Source of the DNA: Planctomycetaceae bacterium
GTDB taxonomy: Bacteria; Planctomycetota; Planctomycetia; Pirellulales; Pirellulaceae
NCBI GenBank assembly: GCA_012959465.1
Contig: DUDC01000346.1
Span: 1-52,699, forward strand
Reading direction: 5' to 3'
DNA: 52,699 bases
This document shows, piece by piece, positions 16,447-24,737 of the stretch. The position numbers and the translations under genes are program-made. Under the pieces are notes generated by a model. It was not told where the DNA came from. It made no database searches and was given only the letters and a program-made list of their open reading frames with translations. Each line of letters begins with the position of its first letter. The first letter of the stretch is position 1.

Positions 16447-17466
16447 CTAGCTACACGACATTCGAGCGTACCCCGCGGCGCCAATGTACCCGGCATCCGA
16501 TCCCAGCGAGGCGTAGGCGATTTCGGTTGTGTCACGCACGACGTCAAAAGCGCGACGCCGGAACTCGTCCTTGATCGCCTGCAGGAAATATCGACCGGCA
16601 GGTGCTTCGTCTCCGCCAAAATTCATCGCCCCCCCTAAGACGACCATTCCCGGATCGATCACGTGGACCAGCGTCACAATTCCGATGCCCAGGTATCGTC
16701 CCGCCTCGGCGATGATTCTCAACGAGAGCTCATCACCGTCGTCCGCTGCCACCGCCAAGTCCAGGGGGGTCAGTGATTCAAAATCAGCAACCCCTTCTCG
16801 CAAACTGGATGGCTCACCGGCCTTGAGCAGCTCGTGCATGCGTCGTGCGACCGCACTGGCGCTAGCATATGCTTCTAACTGGCCCTGGCCTCCGTCCCAG
16901 ACGCACAACCTCGCATCTTCCCGCGAGTCGACCAATAAGTGACCGCATTCGGATCCAAAACTGTTGCTCCCGTCGATGCACTTGCCGTTGACGATCACAC
17001 CGCCACCTACTCCAGTGCCCAACGTCAACATGATCATGCTGTCACAGGTTTCCCCCCTCCCGATCCAAAACTCACCGTAAGCTGCCGCGTTGGCATCATT
17101 GGCAAACGCGACAGGGCGACCAGCAATCTCAGCGAGTCGATCACGGATTGGAAAATTTCGCCAATGGGGCAGATTGGGAGGAGCCAGAATCAATCCGCGG
17201 GGAATATCCATCGTCCCGGGAACACCCAGTCCAATGGCTGCCAGGCACTCCCAGGGAAGCTGGTTCTTTTCGAAAAGTTGTTGAGCCGCGGCGTAAACTC
17301 GCTGTAACGCGTCCTCCGGCCCGCGATCTTCCAGCGTGTCTAGACGCGACATGGCCAAGGGCTGCCCAGCGTCGTCGACAACGCCCATCTTGATCCCCGT
17401 CCCGCCGACGTCGACGCCTAGGAATAAGGACGAACCGCTTTCTCGTGAGTTGGACGTTTCGGTCAT
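16447..17466 (-). CDS. ROK family sugar kinase (glucokinase-like) with incomplete zinc site
   Basis: The 339 residues carry an N-terminal phosphate-binding motif LFLGVDVGGTGIKMGVVD, second phosphate motif LTLGTGVGGGVIVNG, and the ROK sugar-binding ECGH. Asn/Asp in FANDANAAAYGE includes the catalytic Asp. ROK kinases normally follow the ECGH segment with a CxCGxxGC zinc loop. Here the loop is LCVWDGGQGQLEAYAS, keeping one cysteine of three. The protein most likely phosphorylates glucose or a related hexose with ATP in the cytoplasm, but the missing ligands make fold stability or specificity an open question. No sugar transporter or regulator gene is adjacent. The start is an ATG at 17466. Confidence 0.88.
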   Translation of the reverse strand: MTETSNSRESGSSLFLGVDVGGTGIKMGVVDDAGQPLAMSRLDTLEDRGPEDALQRVYAAAQQLFEKNQLPWECLAAIGLGVPGTMDIPRGLILAPPNLPHWRNFPIRDRLAEIAGRPVAFANDANAAAYGEFWIGRGETCDSMIMLTLGTGVGGGVIVNGKCIDGSNSFGSECGHLLVDSREDARLCVWDGGQGQLEAYASASAVARRMHELLKAGEPSSLREGVADFESLTPLDLAVAADDGDELSLRIIAEAGRYLGIGIVTLVHVIDPGMVVLGGAMNFGGDEAPAGRYFLQAIKDEFRRRAFDVVRDTTEIAYASLGSDAGYIGAAGYARMSCS

Positions 17467-17579
17467 CGGTTGTGCGAGGAGGTAGGTGCCAGTGGGCTGG
17501 AATCGGGGCAGTATAAATTACGACCCAAAAACGGACAACGATGGTCATCTTCCTGCGACGGTCTTGACAGTCGATTGAT

Positions 17580-18797
17580 TCACCCCTCCCGTCGAACGTC
17601 GCCGAGATGGGTGATAAGACTGGCGGTAAGTCCATGCACGAAGTTCTTGCCGCCCACGGGCCCAAATTCACCCTGAGCGAAAAAGCCGGCGACTGGAATG
17701 TCACCAAGTTCAGATTGCAGTGCAGCAGCATCATGATTCGGTTGTGCGAACATCCGCGACCCCCGCCCGTTACATGTAAACAGCAAGGCGGCTGATGCGT
17801 TCCGTTGTGCCGCTGGAATTGACTGCAGACCCCGTTTAAGATCGATGTCCGCTGAATCTTCATCTCGCAAGTGAAACTGAACGGTCTGGCCGACCCGCAT
17901 GTAGTCACCCACCGCAATGGCTTGGTCTTGCGGAGAGGCACCAATCACATTTCGAATCAAAAAGTCGCCGGCAGTGAACTCCTCCAGGTACTCCGAGACA
18001 ACGCGGCCCAAATGGAGGCCTTTTTGGGCTAGTTGCTTCTCCTGATTAGGCAGTTCCGCATAGACCGTCATCAATTGGTCGTACGCCGGGAGTCCACCCA
18101 GTTCAAGAATGACATTACCTTCCACTTTCGTGATCACGAAGGTACGACCGATCGGTCGGCAACCCTGAGAGACCAACGATGCCCACCGGCGTTCATGAAA
18201 AACGACACCCACGGCGCCGTCTCGATACACCGTCTCCGAGTGGGCCAGACGATTGTCGCCGGGCTGCGCGGCGCCGCTGGCCATGCCTCCAAAAACCTCG
18301 ATTCCAGGTCGGTTGTCGTTGAGTTGCTCGAAAAGGAAGTCGGCGGGGAAGGTAAACGGGTCGGCCAGCAAGACGACCTGCGCGTCGTCAGGTGTACCGC
18401 GCGCCCAATCATCTGGCCACCCGATGATCCTACTCTCCTCGTCCGTCCGCTCGAATTCAAGACGTAGCGGCGTCCAATGACCGTTGGTTCGCAAAGTGAG
18501 CAGCGAGATTGCCGAGCCCTCTTCCGCTTCCTGACCAACACCCAAAACCGCCTCCGCTGTGCAGCCAACCACGTGTTCGACAGGGATTGACTCGCGAATC
18601 GTATCCACGATCTCCGCGAAAAACTCGTTGAATTCTCCACATGTGAAGATAAAAAGCAGCTGCCACGCTTCGCCGGAAGGATCCTGTTTGCGAATGTTGT
18701 CGCACGCCCGGCGAGCGGCCTCGTCAGCCGACTCGGCGGTCGAGTCGAATCGCCGTTCTGATTGGATGGAAAGTGCCGATGCCGCTTGTTCAATCAC
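17580..18797 (-). CDS. FIST domain sensory protein
   Basis: The GTG start has GGAGGG six bases upstream. The 405 residues contain FIST_N (about 40-240: LLFIFTCGEFNEFFAEIVDTI, VEHVVGCTAEAVLGVGQE, GIEVFGGMASGA) and FIST_C (about 250-395: AYDQLMTVYAELPNQEKQL, LRDEDSADIDLKRGL, ALLFTCNGRGSRMF, IPVAGFFAQGEFGPVGG). FIST domains are proposed to bind small molecules, possibly amino acids, in signal transduction. Here there is no fused output domain, so it would act through a partner or as a stand-alone binding protein. It is cytoplasmic, with no signal peptide. It sits upstream of the ROK kinase on the same strand, 113 bp apart, without clear functional linkage. Confidence 0.9.
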   Translation of the reverse strand: MIEQAASALSIQSERRFDSTAESADEAARRACDNIRKQDPSGEAWQLLFIFTCGEFNEFFAEIVDTIRESIPVEHVVGCTAEAVLGVGQEAEEGSAISLLTLRTNGHWTPLRLEFERTDEESRIIGWPDDWARGTPDDAQVVLLADPFTFPADFLFEQLNDNRPGIEVFGGMASGAAQPGDNRLAHSETVYRDGAVGVVFHERRWASLVSQGCRPIGRTFVITKVEGNVILELGGLPAYDQLMTVYAELPNQEKQLAQKGLHLGRVVSEYLEEFTAGDFLIRNVIGASPQDQAIAVGDYMRVGQTVQFHLRDEDSADIDLKRGLQSIPAAQRNASAALLFTCNGRGSRMFAQPNHDAAALQSELGDIPVAGFFAQGEFGPVGGKNFVHGLTASLITHLGDVRREG

Positions 18798-18988
18798 GTG
18801 CCGCCCTCCGTGAGGTTGCCAATCGCTTGCCCCGCAGTCGAAAACGATGTTAAGATAGGTGTTGCTTGTCCCTATTTCTCAATTTCTATTTTTGACGATT
18901 TGCCGCCATCTTGCAGCGGCCCCTTCGGAATTGTTCGATGGTTCGCCTCGATCTCTTTCCGTTCAGATCTTCACCAACGAGAGATACT

Positions 18989-20908
18989 ATGTTTCAGCGT
19001 TTTCTCCGTCCGCTTTGCCTTGTGTTTGCAGTGACGATGATCTTGACGTCTCCCACGATCATTTTGGCTCAGGCCAAGAAGCCGAAACCGTCACCAATCC
19101 CGCGTGGCCGTCCGCTGACGAAAGAGCAATACGCGAGCGTCAAGCGAGTGAAGCCAGCGATGCGACAGAAAGCCCTCCAGGTCGCTAGCAGAATTGACGA
19201 CCTGTTAAAAGTCAACTACGACTATCACAATGTTAAACCCAATCCCAAGCTGAACGACGCACAGTTTCTGCGGCGAGTCTACCTCGAAATCACCGGCACG
19301 ATTCCACGACTCGACCAAGCACGGCAATTCCTCGATTCCAGCGTACCGTCCAAACGTGAAGATCTGATCGATCGATTGCTCAGTTCGCCCGGCAACGTTA
19401 GTCACACATTCAACTATTGGGCGAATATCTTACGGCTCAAGGACCGCCCGCAGGGAAATCAGATTGCCGAACCGTATTTGGCCTGGATCAAGCAGAGCCT
19501 GGCTGAGAACCAACCGTACGACCGTTGGGTCCACGAAATGCTGGCGTCCCAGGGCAAAATTTGGGACTCACCGGCAACGGGTTACCTCCTGCGCGATGAC
19601 GGCATGCAATTGTCCGGACTCGACAACACGGTACGAGTATTCCTCGGCACTCAGATCGGATGTGCCCAATGCCACGACCACCCCTTCGACTCGTGGACTC
19701 AGAGAGAATTCTATGAGCTTGCAGCACTCACTTTTTCCACCAGAACTCGTCAGAATCGTCAGACGAAAGGGTACGCCAATGGCAACCCAGTCCAGCGAGT
19801 GCAAAAGGAGTTGAAGGAGAAGTTTCCGGAGAAGAAGCCAAACGGGACGTTTAATCGACTGTTGCGTGCCAACCTGTATTACGTGAATGAAACAAAGGCG
19901 AATCTGCGCTACCCAGACGACTATGCCTATGACAATGCCAAGGCCAAACAAGTCGTCGTACCGGGAGTTCCTTTCGGAAAACAACCGAAGCTCACGGCCA
20001 AGACCTCAAAGTCGAAAGCGTTTGCCGATTGGTTGACCAGTCGAGATAACCCGCGATTTACTGTGGCGATCACCAACCGACTCTGGAAGCGTGTCTTCGG
20101 ACGAGGTCTGATCGAACCAATCGACGATATCCGCAACGATTCCAAGCCGAGCCACCCTGAATTGCTCGACTTGCTCGTATCCGAAATGAATCGATTGAAT
20201 TACAACCGAAAAGAGTTCTTGCGAATCTTGTATTACACCGACGCATACCAGCGACAAGCCAGCACGCAAAACCTCGACTTGGACACGGATTATATGTTCC
20301 CTGGCCCGCTGCTACACCGCATGTCGGCGGAGCAGGCATGGGACGCCATCTTGACGCTCGCAGTGTACTACCCGGAGTCGTTTCAACGGCCGAGTGTCAA
20401 GCAACTTAGCCGTATCGCGAACCTCGACTTAGCGACGGTGACAGCGGAGGAAGTGACAAAACGTGCGGAAGAATTTGACGAACAGGTCGGAAAGAAGGCG
20501 ATGGCACGTTTTCGAAAGAGTAGTTCGTACAAGGGCATGTTGTTGGTACGAGCGTCCGAACAACCGCTCCCGGCGCCCGTCGGTCACTTCCTGCGGGAGT
20601 TCGGTCAGGGCGACCGCGAGTTGATTAGCGGATCCAACGATGATGCCACCGTCCCGCAAATACTGACCATGTGGAACGGCCCAATTACCCACATGATGCT
20701 CGAAAAGGGCTCGGTCACCTACGATAATCTCTTGAGGGCCAAGTCGGCACGGGAACAAGTCGATGTCATCTTTCTGAGCATACTCAGCCGCTACCCGGAT
20801 TCCGGCGAGCGCGCTATCGCATTCAAAGAGATGCGAAAAGGAAACGCTGGCTACGGCGATGTCATTTGGGCATTGATCAACACTCGTGAATTCCTTTTCG
20901 TACAGTAA
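18989..20908 (+). CDS. DUF1549/DUF1553 (PSCyt2/PSD1) secreted protein
   Basis: The ATG at 18989 starts a signal peptide (MFQRFLRPLCLVFAVTMILTSPTIILA) and has a weak GAGAG site, giving 639 residues. DUF1549 covers about 60-270 with LDDAQ-type text (LNDAQFLRRVYLEITGTIP) and a single CxxCH haem motif, CAQCHDHPF. DUF1553 follows from about 350 (FADWLTSRDNPRFTVAITNR, LLDLLVSEM, RMSAEQAWDAIL). These domains were first described in planctomycetes and are secreted; their exact reaction is still unknown, though c-type cytochrome association is expected. The N-terminal PSCyt1 cytochrome module seen in longer relatives is absent. It is followed by the DUF1501 gene 40 bp downstream, the standard pairing. 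Confidence 0.9.
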   Translation: MFQRFLRPLCLVFAVTMILTSPTIILAQAKKPKPSPIPRGRPLTKEQYASVKRVKPAMRQKALQVASRIDDLLKVNYDYHNVKPNPKLNDAQFLRRVYLEITGTIPRLDQARQFLDSSVPSKREDLIDRLLSSPGNVSHTFNYWANILRLKDRPQGNQIAEPYLAWIKQSLAENQPYDRWVHEMLASQGKIWDSPATGYLLRDDGMQLSGLDNTVRVFLGTQIGCAQCHDHPFDSWTQREFYELAALTFSTRTRQNRQTKGYANGNPVQRVQKELKEKFPEKKPNGTFNRLLRANLYYVNETKANLRYPDDYAYDNAKAKQVVVPGVPFGKQPKLTAKTSKSKAFADWLTSRDNPRFTVAITNRLWKRVFGRGLIEPIDDIRNDSKPSHPELLDLLVSEMNRLNYNRKEFLRILYYTDAYQRQASTQNLDLDTDYMFPGPLLHRMSAEQAWDAILTLAVYYPESFQRPSVKQLSRIANLDLATVTAEEVTKRAEEFDEQVGKKAMARFRKSSSYKGMLLVRASEQPLPAPVGHFLREFGQGDRELISGSNDDATVPQILTMWNGPITHMMLEKGSVTYDNLLRAKSAREQVDVIFLSILSRYPDSGERAIAFKEMRKGNAGYGDVIWALINTREFLFVQ

Positions 20909-20948
20909 GACCAAAAATACGACGCCCTTTACTTTCAGGCGATCAACG

Positions 20949-22241
20949 ATGAGAGATCTGTTGCTAAACGCGGACGAATCTTCGCGACGAAACTTCATGA
21001 CCACCGCGGCCAAGTCGCTACTCGGCGTCTCATTCTTGCCGGCATCACTCTCGCTGATCAACAGCGCCGCAGCGGCAGAGGGACAGCCAAAAGCTACGGC
21101 CAAACGTGTCATTTTTCTCTTCATGACCGGCGGCATGAGCCAACTGGACACGTTCGACCCCAAGCCGGGTAGCGAGGTTCAAGGCGACACCGAGGTGATC
21201 TCCACGACCGTTCCCGGCATCCAAATCAGTGAGCACTTCCCAAAAGTCGCAAAGCTGATGAAAGGGCTGGCGCTGGTCCGATCTCTTACCACGGAAACCG
21301 GTGCCCACGAGCAGGGACAGTACCTGATGCGAACGGCCTATCGCCCACTGGGTTCGATTCGCCATCCGTCCCTTGCCGCCTGGACCAGTCATGTTCTTCC
21401 ATCAATGAACCCAACTCTTCCGAGTTCCGTCGTGATCGGCAATGGAAACAAGCACCCTCTTGGCGGATTTCTGAAATCACAGGATGCACCGGTGCCGATC
21501 TCTAGTGCCAAGACCGGATTGAAAAACACCAAGCCACCGAAATACCTTAGTGACAATCAATTCCAACGTCGTCTGACGCTCTCTTCACAATTCGACCGTC
21601 AGTTTAGGCGGCAATACCAGAACACCGAAGTTCAGGCCTACACTCAGCTATACCGAGAAGCGGCGAAGCTGTTGAAGAGCCGTGATTTGAAGGCGTTTGA
21701 CATCTCCTTGGAACCGGAGAAGGTCAAGGAAAGCTTTGGGAACAATCCCCTCGGGCAAGGCTGCCTACTAGCGAGACGGTTGGTCCAACAGGGTGTTCGA
21801 TTCGTGGAAGTGGAATTCGGCGGCTGGGACCATCACCGTGATGTTTTCACGACCCTGCCGAACAAGGCCGCCAATCTCGATCAGGCCCTGGAAGCCCTGC
21901 TGAGAGATCTGGTGTCGAAGGGCCTTTTTCACGAGACGTTGGTCGTCGTCGCTTCGGAGTTCGGAAGGACGCCGAAAATCAACGACAACACGGGCCGCGA
22001 TCATCATCCAGGAGCCTTTACTTGCCTGCTCGCCGGTGGAGGTATTCAGGGCGGACAGGTCTACGGTTCGACGGACGAGATAGCATCGGCCCCAGCGGAA
22101 AATGGCGCGTCGCCAGCCGATTTGAGTGCGACCATTGCCCAGGCACTGGGACTTCCCCTCGAGCAGAAGTACTTCTCCCCGTCTGGCCGCCCGTTCACCG
22201 TCGCCAACAAGGGCTTTCCAATTACCGAGCTATTCAGTTAG
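20949..22241 (+). CDS. DUF1501 Tat-exported sulfatase-fold protein
   Basis: The ATG at 20949 gives 430 residues. The N-terminus carries a twin-arginine signal (SSRRNFMTTAAKSLLGVSFL) and is followed by AKRVIFLFMTGGMSQLDTFDPK, the start of the alkaline phosphatase/sulfatase-like DUF1501 fold. Other typical pieces are ALVRSLTTETGAHEQGQYLM, FVEVEFGGWDHHRD, VVVASEFGRTPKIN and GRDHHPGAFTCLLAGGGIQGG. It is expected to be folded before export to the periplasm, with metal-binding Asp/His residues in the last two segments. It is translationally close to the DUF1549/1553 gene, and the two probably function together. Its substrate is not known. Confidence 0.9.
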   Translation: MRDLLLNADESSRRNFMTTAAKSLLGVSFLPASLSLINSAAAAEGQPKATAKRVIFLFMTGGMSQLDTFDPKPGSEVQGDTEVISTTVPGIQISEHFPKVAKLMKGLALVRSLTTETGAHEQGQYLMRTAYRPLGSIRHPSLAAWTSHVLPSMNPTLPSSVVIGNGNKHPLGGFLKSQDAPVPISSAKTGLKNTKPPKYLSDNQFQRRLTLSSQFDRQFRRQYQNTEVQAYTQLYREAAKLLKSRDLKAFDISLEPEKVKESFGNNPLGQGCLLARRLVQQGVRFVEVEFGGWDHHRDVFTTLPNKAANLDQALEALLRDLVSKGLFHETLVVVASEFGRTPKINDNTGRDHHPGAFTCLLAGGGIQGGQVYGSTDEIASAPAENGASPADLSATIAQALGLPLEQKYFSPSGRPFTVANKGFPITELFS

Positions 22242-22242
22242 C

Positions 22243-22272
22243 GCAAGGTGTGGCACTTGTGGCACACATTGC
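22243..22272. repeat. Hairpin after the DUF1501 stop codon
   Basis: GCAAGGTGTGGCAC and GTGGCACACATTGC form a 14-bp stem with two mismatches and a TT loop. It begins one base after the DUF1501 stop and ends 19 bases before the convergent NRDE gene stop. It could end transcripts from both sides, although no T-run follows. It has partial likeness to family C (AATGTGTG) but is not a clear copy. Confidence 0.5.
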
Positions 22273-22290
22273 CTAACTCACAAGCAGATT

Positions 22291-23064
22291 CTAGGCTTGG
22301 GCACGGGTCCGCGATTCCCGCAGGCCTCGACTCAAGATATCCCGCAGCAGAGGTGAATAGTCCTCATACTTCACTTCGTCAGGAGCACCATCGGCGAATT
22401 GGAAAATCGCATCGCGTGGTTTCTTGCCCAGAGCTAACAAAGTAGAGCTCACCGTACCTCGCTCACGTCCCCGAATTACCATGCTAGGACGTCCGGGAGG
22501 TGTTGGAGCTCGAGCAAAAACTTTGCTGGCGACAGCCAAGAACTTCACCGGGGAATCAAGGGTTTGCAGGGTCAGAAGACGATGAGCCAGCTTTACTCGC
22601 TCGTCGCGGGGATCGTTGACATCACCGTTGGCAATAATGCTCAATCCCTCGTTCAATTCGACAACTTCGTAGTCGTCGCCACCATGAACGACCCAGCCGC
22701 TCTCCTCGTCGGCCACCACGAAATTTACGCCGTCGTACTCGCGTTGAGCCATAGCTTCCAGGGCGATATCAACGGCTTCTCGCGCTGACCCGGCTCGCAA
22801 AAGCTCCTTGCAGAGCACACCGCGGCTCCGAGGTACCAAAGGTGGCGTCGTCTTGGTGCGATTCGATGCACCCACAAACATGCCGTGTTGGTTCACTCCT
22901 AGCCACGTGCCACCAGCCTGCTGGTCAACACCGCAAAGAATGCGAGGTTTACCGGACTGAATCGACGGGACTGTACTGGGCCGATCGTAAAACTCTTCAC
23001 GATTGGCAGCGACCAAAATAGGGGACTCTGGACCCAAACGATATTGAATAGCCAGTAGGCACAT
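22291..23064 (-). CDS. NRDE (TANGO2-like) family protein
   Basis: The 257 residues begin MCLLAIQYR, with Cys2 in the place expected for an N-terminal-nucleophile-type fold, and include the family motif as AANREEFYDRP (NREE at 21-24). Other family features are GGTWLGVNQHGMFVGASNR, YDGVNFVVADEESGWVVHGG and LSIIANGDVNDPRDER. Members occur in bacteria and as TANGO2 in animals; the biochemical role is not settled, with haem or lipid metabolism suggested. The protein is cytoplasmic with no signal peptide. It converges with the DUF1501 gene and diverges from fabH. Confidence 0.85.
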   Translation of the reverse strand: MCLLAIQYRLGPESPILVAANREEFYDRPSTVPSIQSGKPRILCGVDQQAGGTWLGVNQHGMFVGASNRTKTTPPLVPRSRGVLCKELLRAGSAREAVDIALEAMAQREYDGVNFVVADEESGWVVHGGDDYEVVELNEGLSIIANGDVNDPRDERVKLAHRLLTLQTLDSPVKFLAVASKVFARAPTPPGRPSMVIRGRERGTVSSTLLALGKKPRDAIFQFADGAPDEVKYEDYSPLLRDILSRGLRESRTRAQA

Positions 23065-23513
23065 AGGTTCTCACAAAGGTAAGACGAAACTAATGAGTCA
23101 GGTAGGTCTGGCCAGATTGATGCTCCAATTCGAACACCTTTCTAGGCACAGGCCAATGTATTATTCTTGCATTCGACCGGACACCCCCTGATGGGGGGTG
23201 TTGGCGTACATTTTTCTTCGCTCAGAGCCAACATATCACCACAACTGTGGACGTTTAACAGACTTGCGCTACTGCGGAGATTGCGGCCATGACATGGGTT
23301 CACATGGGGGAAATTCGACGCCAAAGTGGAGACATATCGACTAAAGTGCACGCAAAGCCACCATCCTATCGAGTGGTATGCAGCGATATCGGGCGGCAAA
23401 AAGCGATTTGGATAGCGTCTTTTGCGGGTCGAACACGCGGCTTTGGTACCCGCCCGCCACACTATTTGGTATATTGACCAAACCCCTCAACGTCCGGATT
23501 CGTTTATCAAGCT
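23065..23513. other. Divergent region between the NRDE gene and fabH with a GC hairpin
   Basis: This 449-bp gap separates divergent starts. A strong hairpin, ACACCCCC (23181-23188) and GGGGGTGT (23194-23201) with a 5-nt loop, lies in its first third. A T-rich ACATTTTTC follows ten bases later on the plus strand, too far for a standard terminator. The last 60 bp before fabH are AT-richer (CTATTTGGTATATTGACC), a plausible promoter position. Small frames crossing the gap show no protein features. Confidence 0.45.
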
Positions 23514-24599
23514 ATGTCTTCTACAGTCCACACTCATTCGAGTTCTCCGGAGCCGGGCGATAGTTCCGACCGCCCCGCCGAGAGCCGAAAAGTCCAGCCG
23601 TCCGGACGTAGCCCGCTTGCGGTCGTGACGGGAGCCCAGATCCTGTCCACGGGCTGTTTTGCGCCGGCGGAGGTCGTCCGAAACGAAGACCTGTCCGAGC
23701 TTGGTTTTGACGCCGACTGGATTGTCCAGCGAACGGGAATCCGTGAACGTCGTCGAGCGGCGGAGGGAATCGTAACGAGCGATGTGGCGTACGAAGCCGC
23801 CGTGGCCTGCCTGGAAGCAGCCGACGTGTCGCCCTCTGAACTCGACTTGATCTTGGTTGCCACCATTACACCGGACATGCCCATGCCGTCGACGGCATGT
23901 TTCGTCCAGCACAAATTGGGTGCTAGAGCACCGGCGATGGATATCAGTGCAGCGTGCGCCGGGTTCATGTATGCCCTGGTGACAGGCATGCAGTTTGTTG
24001 CCAACCGGGCGGCAAATCGGGTTCTCGTGATTGGCGCCGATTTGATGTCTCGCACCGTGAATCCCGTCGACCGCAAGACGTATCCACTGTTTGGGGACGG
24101 CGCAGGAGCCGTGTTGCTGGGACCCGCAGACCGGTCTCGGGGGCTGTTAGCGTATACGCTCGGCGCCGATGGCTCGGGTAGCGACCTGCTTTGGATACCG
24201 GGCGGCGGGACCGTCGAGCCCCTCACCAGTGAGACGATTTCCGAGGGGAGACAGTACTTGGCGATGGACGGGCGGGCGGTCTTCAAATGGGCCGTGCGAA
24301 TGATCCAGGACGCCGCAGAGGACGTGTTGCTTAAGGCGGAATTAACGTTGGACGACATCTCGCTAGTGGTCTTCCACCAAGCCAACATGCGGATCATCGA
24401 TGCGGCCATCGACGGCTTGGGAATTGATCGAGAGCGAGTTTTCGTCAACCTCGACCGCTATGGGAACACGTCGGCCGCCAGTATTCCGCTGGTTTTGGCC
24501 GAAGCACAAGCCGCTGGTCGCATTCACGAGGGCGATCACATCTTGTTGGCCGGGTTTGGCGCTGGCTTGGCCTGGGGTGCCGGTGTCCTTCGCTGGTAG
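23514..24599 (+). CDS. fabH: Beta-ketoacyl-ACP synthase III (FabH)
   Basis: FabH condenses acetyl- or branched acyl-CoA with malonyl-ACP to begin fatty acid synthesis. The Cys-His-Asn triad is complete: Cys148 in ISAACAGFMYAL, His288 in VVFHQANMRI and Asn318 in RYGNTSAAS. GFDADWIVQRTGIRERR near 64-80 is also typical. The 361 residues include an N-terminal extension of about 38 residues rich in Ser/Pro before VTGAQILSTGCFAP, so a later start is possible, although no later ATG fits. The usual partners plsX and rpmF are not adjacent. The protein should be cytoplasmic. Confidence 0.93.
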   Translation: MSSTVHTHSSSPEPGDSSDRPAESRKVQPSGRSPLAVVTGAQILSTGCFAPAEVVRNEDLSELGFDADWIVQRTGIRERRRAAEGIVTSDVAYEAAVACLEAADVSPSELDLILVATITPDMPMPSTACFVQHKLGARAPAMDISAACAGFMYALVTGMQFVANRAANRVLVIGADLMSRTVNPVDRKTYPLFGDGAGAVLLGPADRSRGLLAYTLGADGSGSDLLWIPGGGTVEPLTSETISEGRQYLAMDGRAVFKWAVRMIQDAAEDVLLKAELTLDDISLVVFHQANMRIIDAAIDGLGIDRERVFVNLDRYGNTSAASIPLVLAEAQAAGRIHEGDHILLAGFGAGLAWGAGVLRW

Positions 24600-24737
24600 A
24601 TTTTGCCGGAGACACCTCGAAAAGTGCACATCGCTGTCGTCAACCTCGGCCGCAGTGGCGTAAAGTAACGAATGGATGGGACAAGCGCCTTTCAGCCGCA
24701 GTCCCCTTGTTTTCCCATGGGAAAGGAATCAAAGCGA

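Noticed and set aside
17141..17944. 267-codon minus-strand open frame across the ROK and FIST genes
   Set aside because: It overlaps two well-supported genes in another frame and has no coherent domain.
23534..24448. 304-codon minus-strand open frame
   Set aside because: It is antisense to fabH, whose Cys-His-Asn triad is complete; composition is Ser/Arg-rich, typical of a shadow frame.
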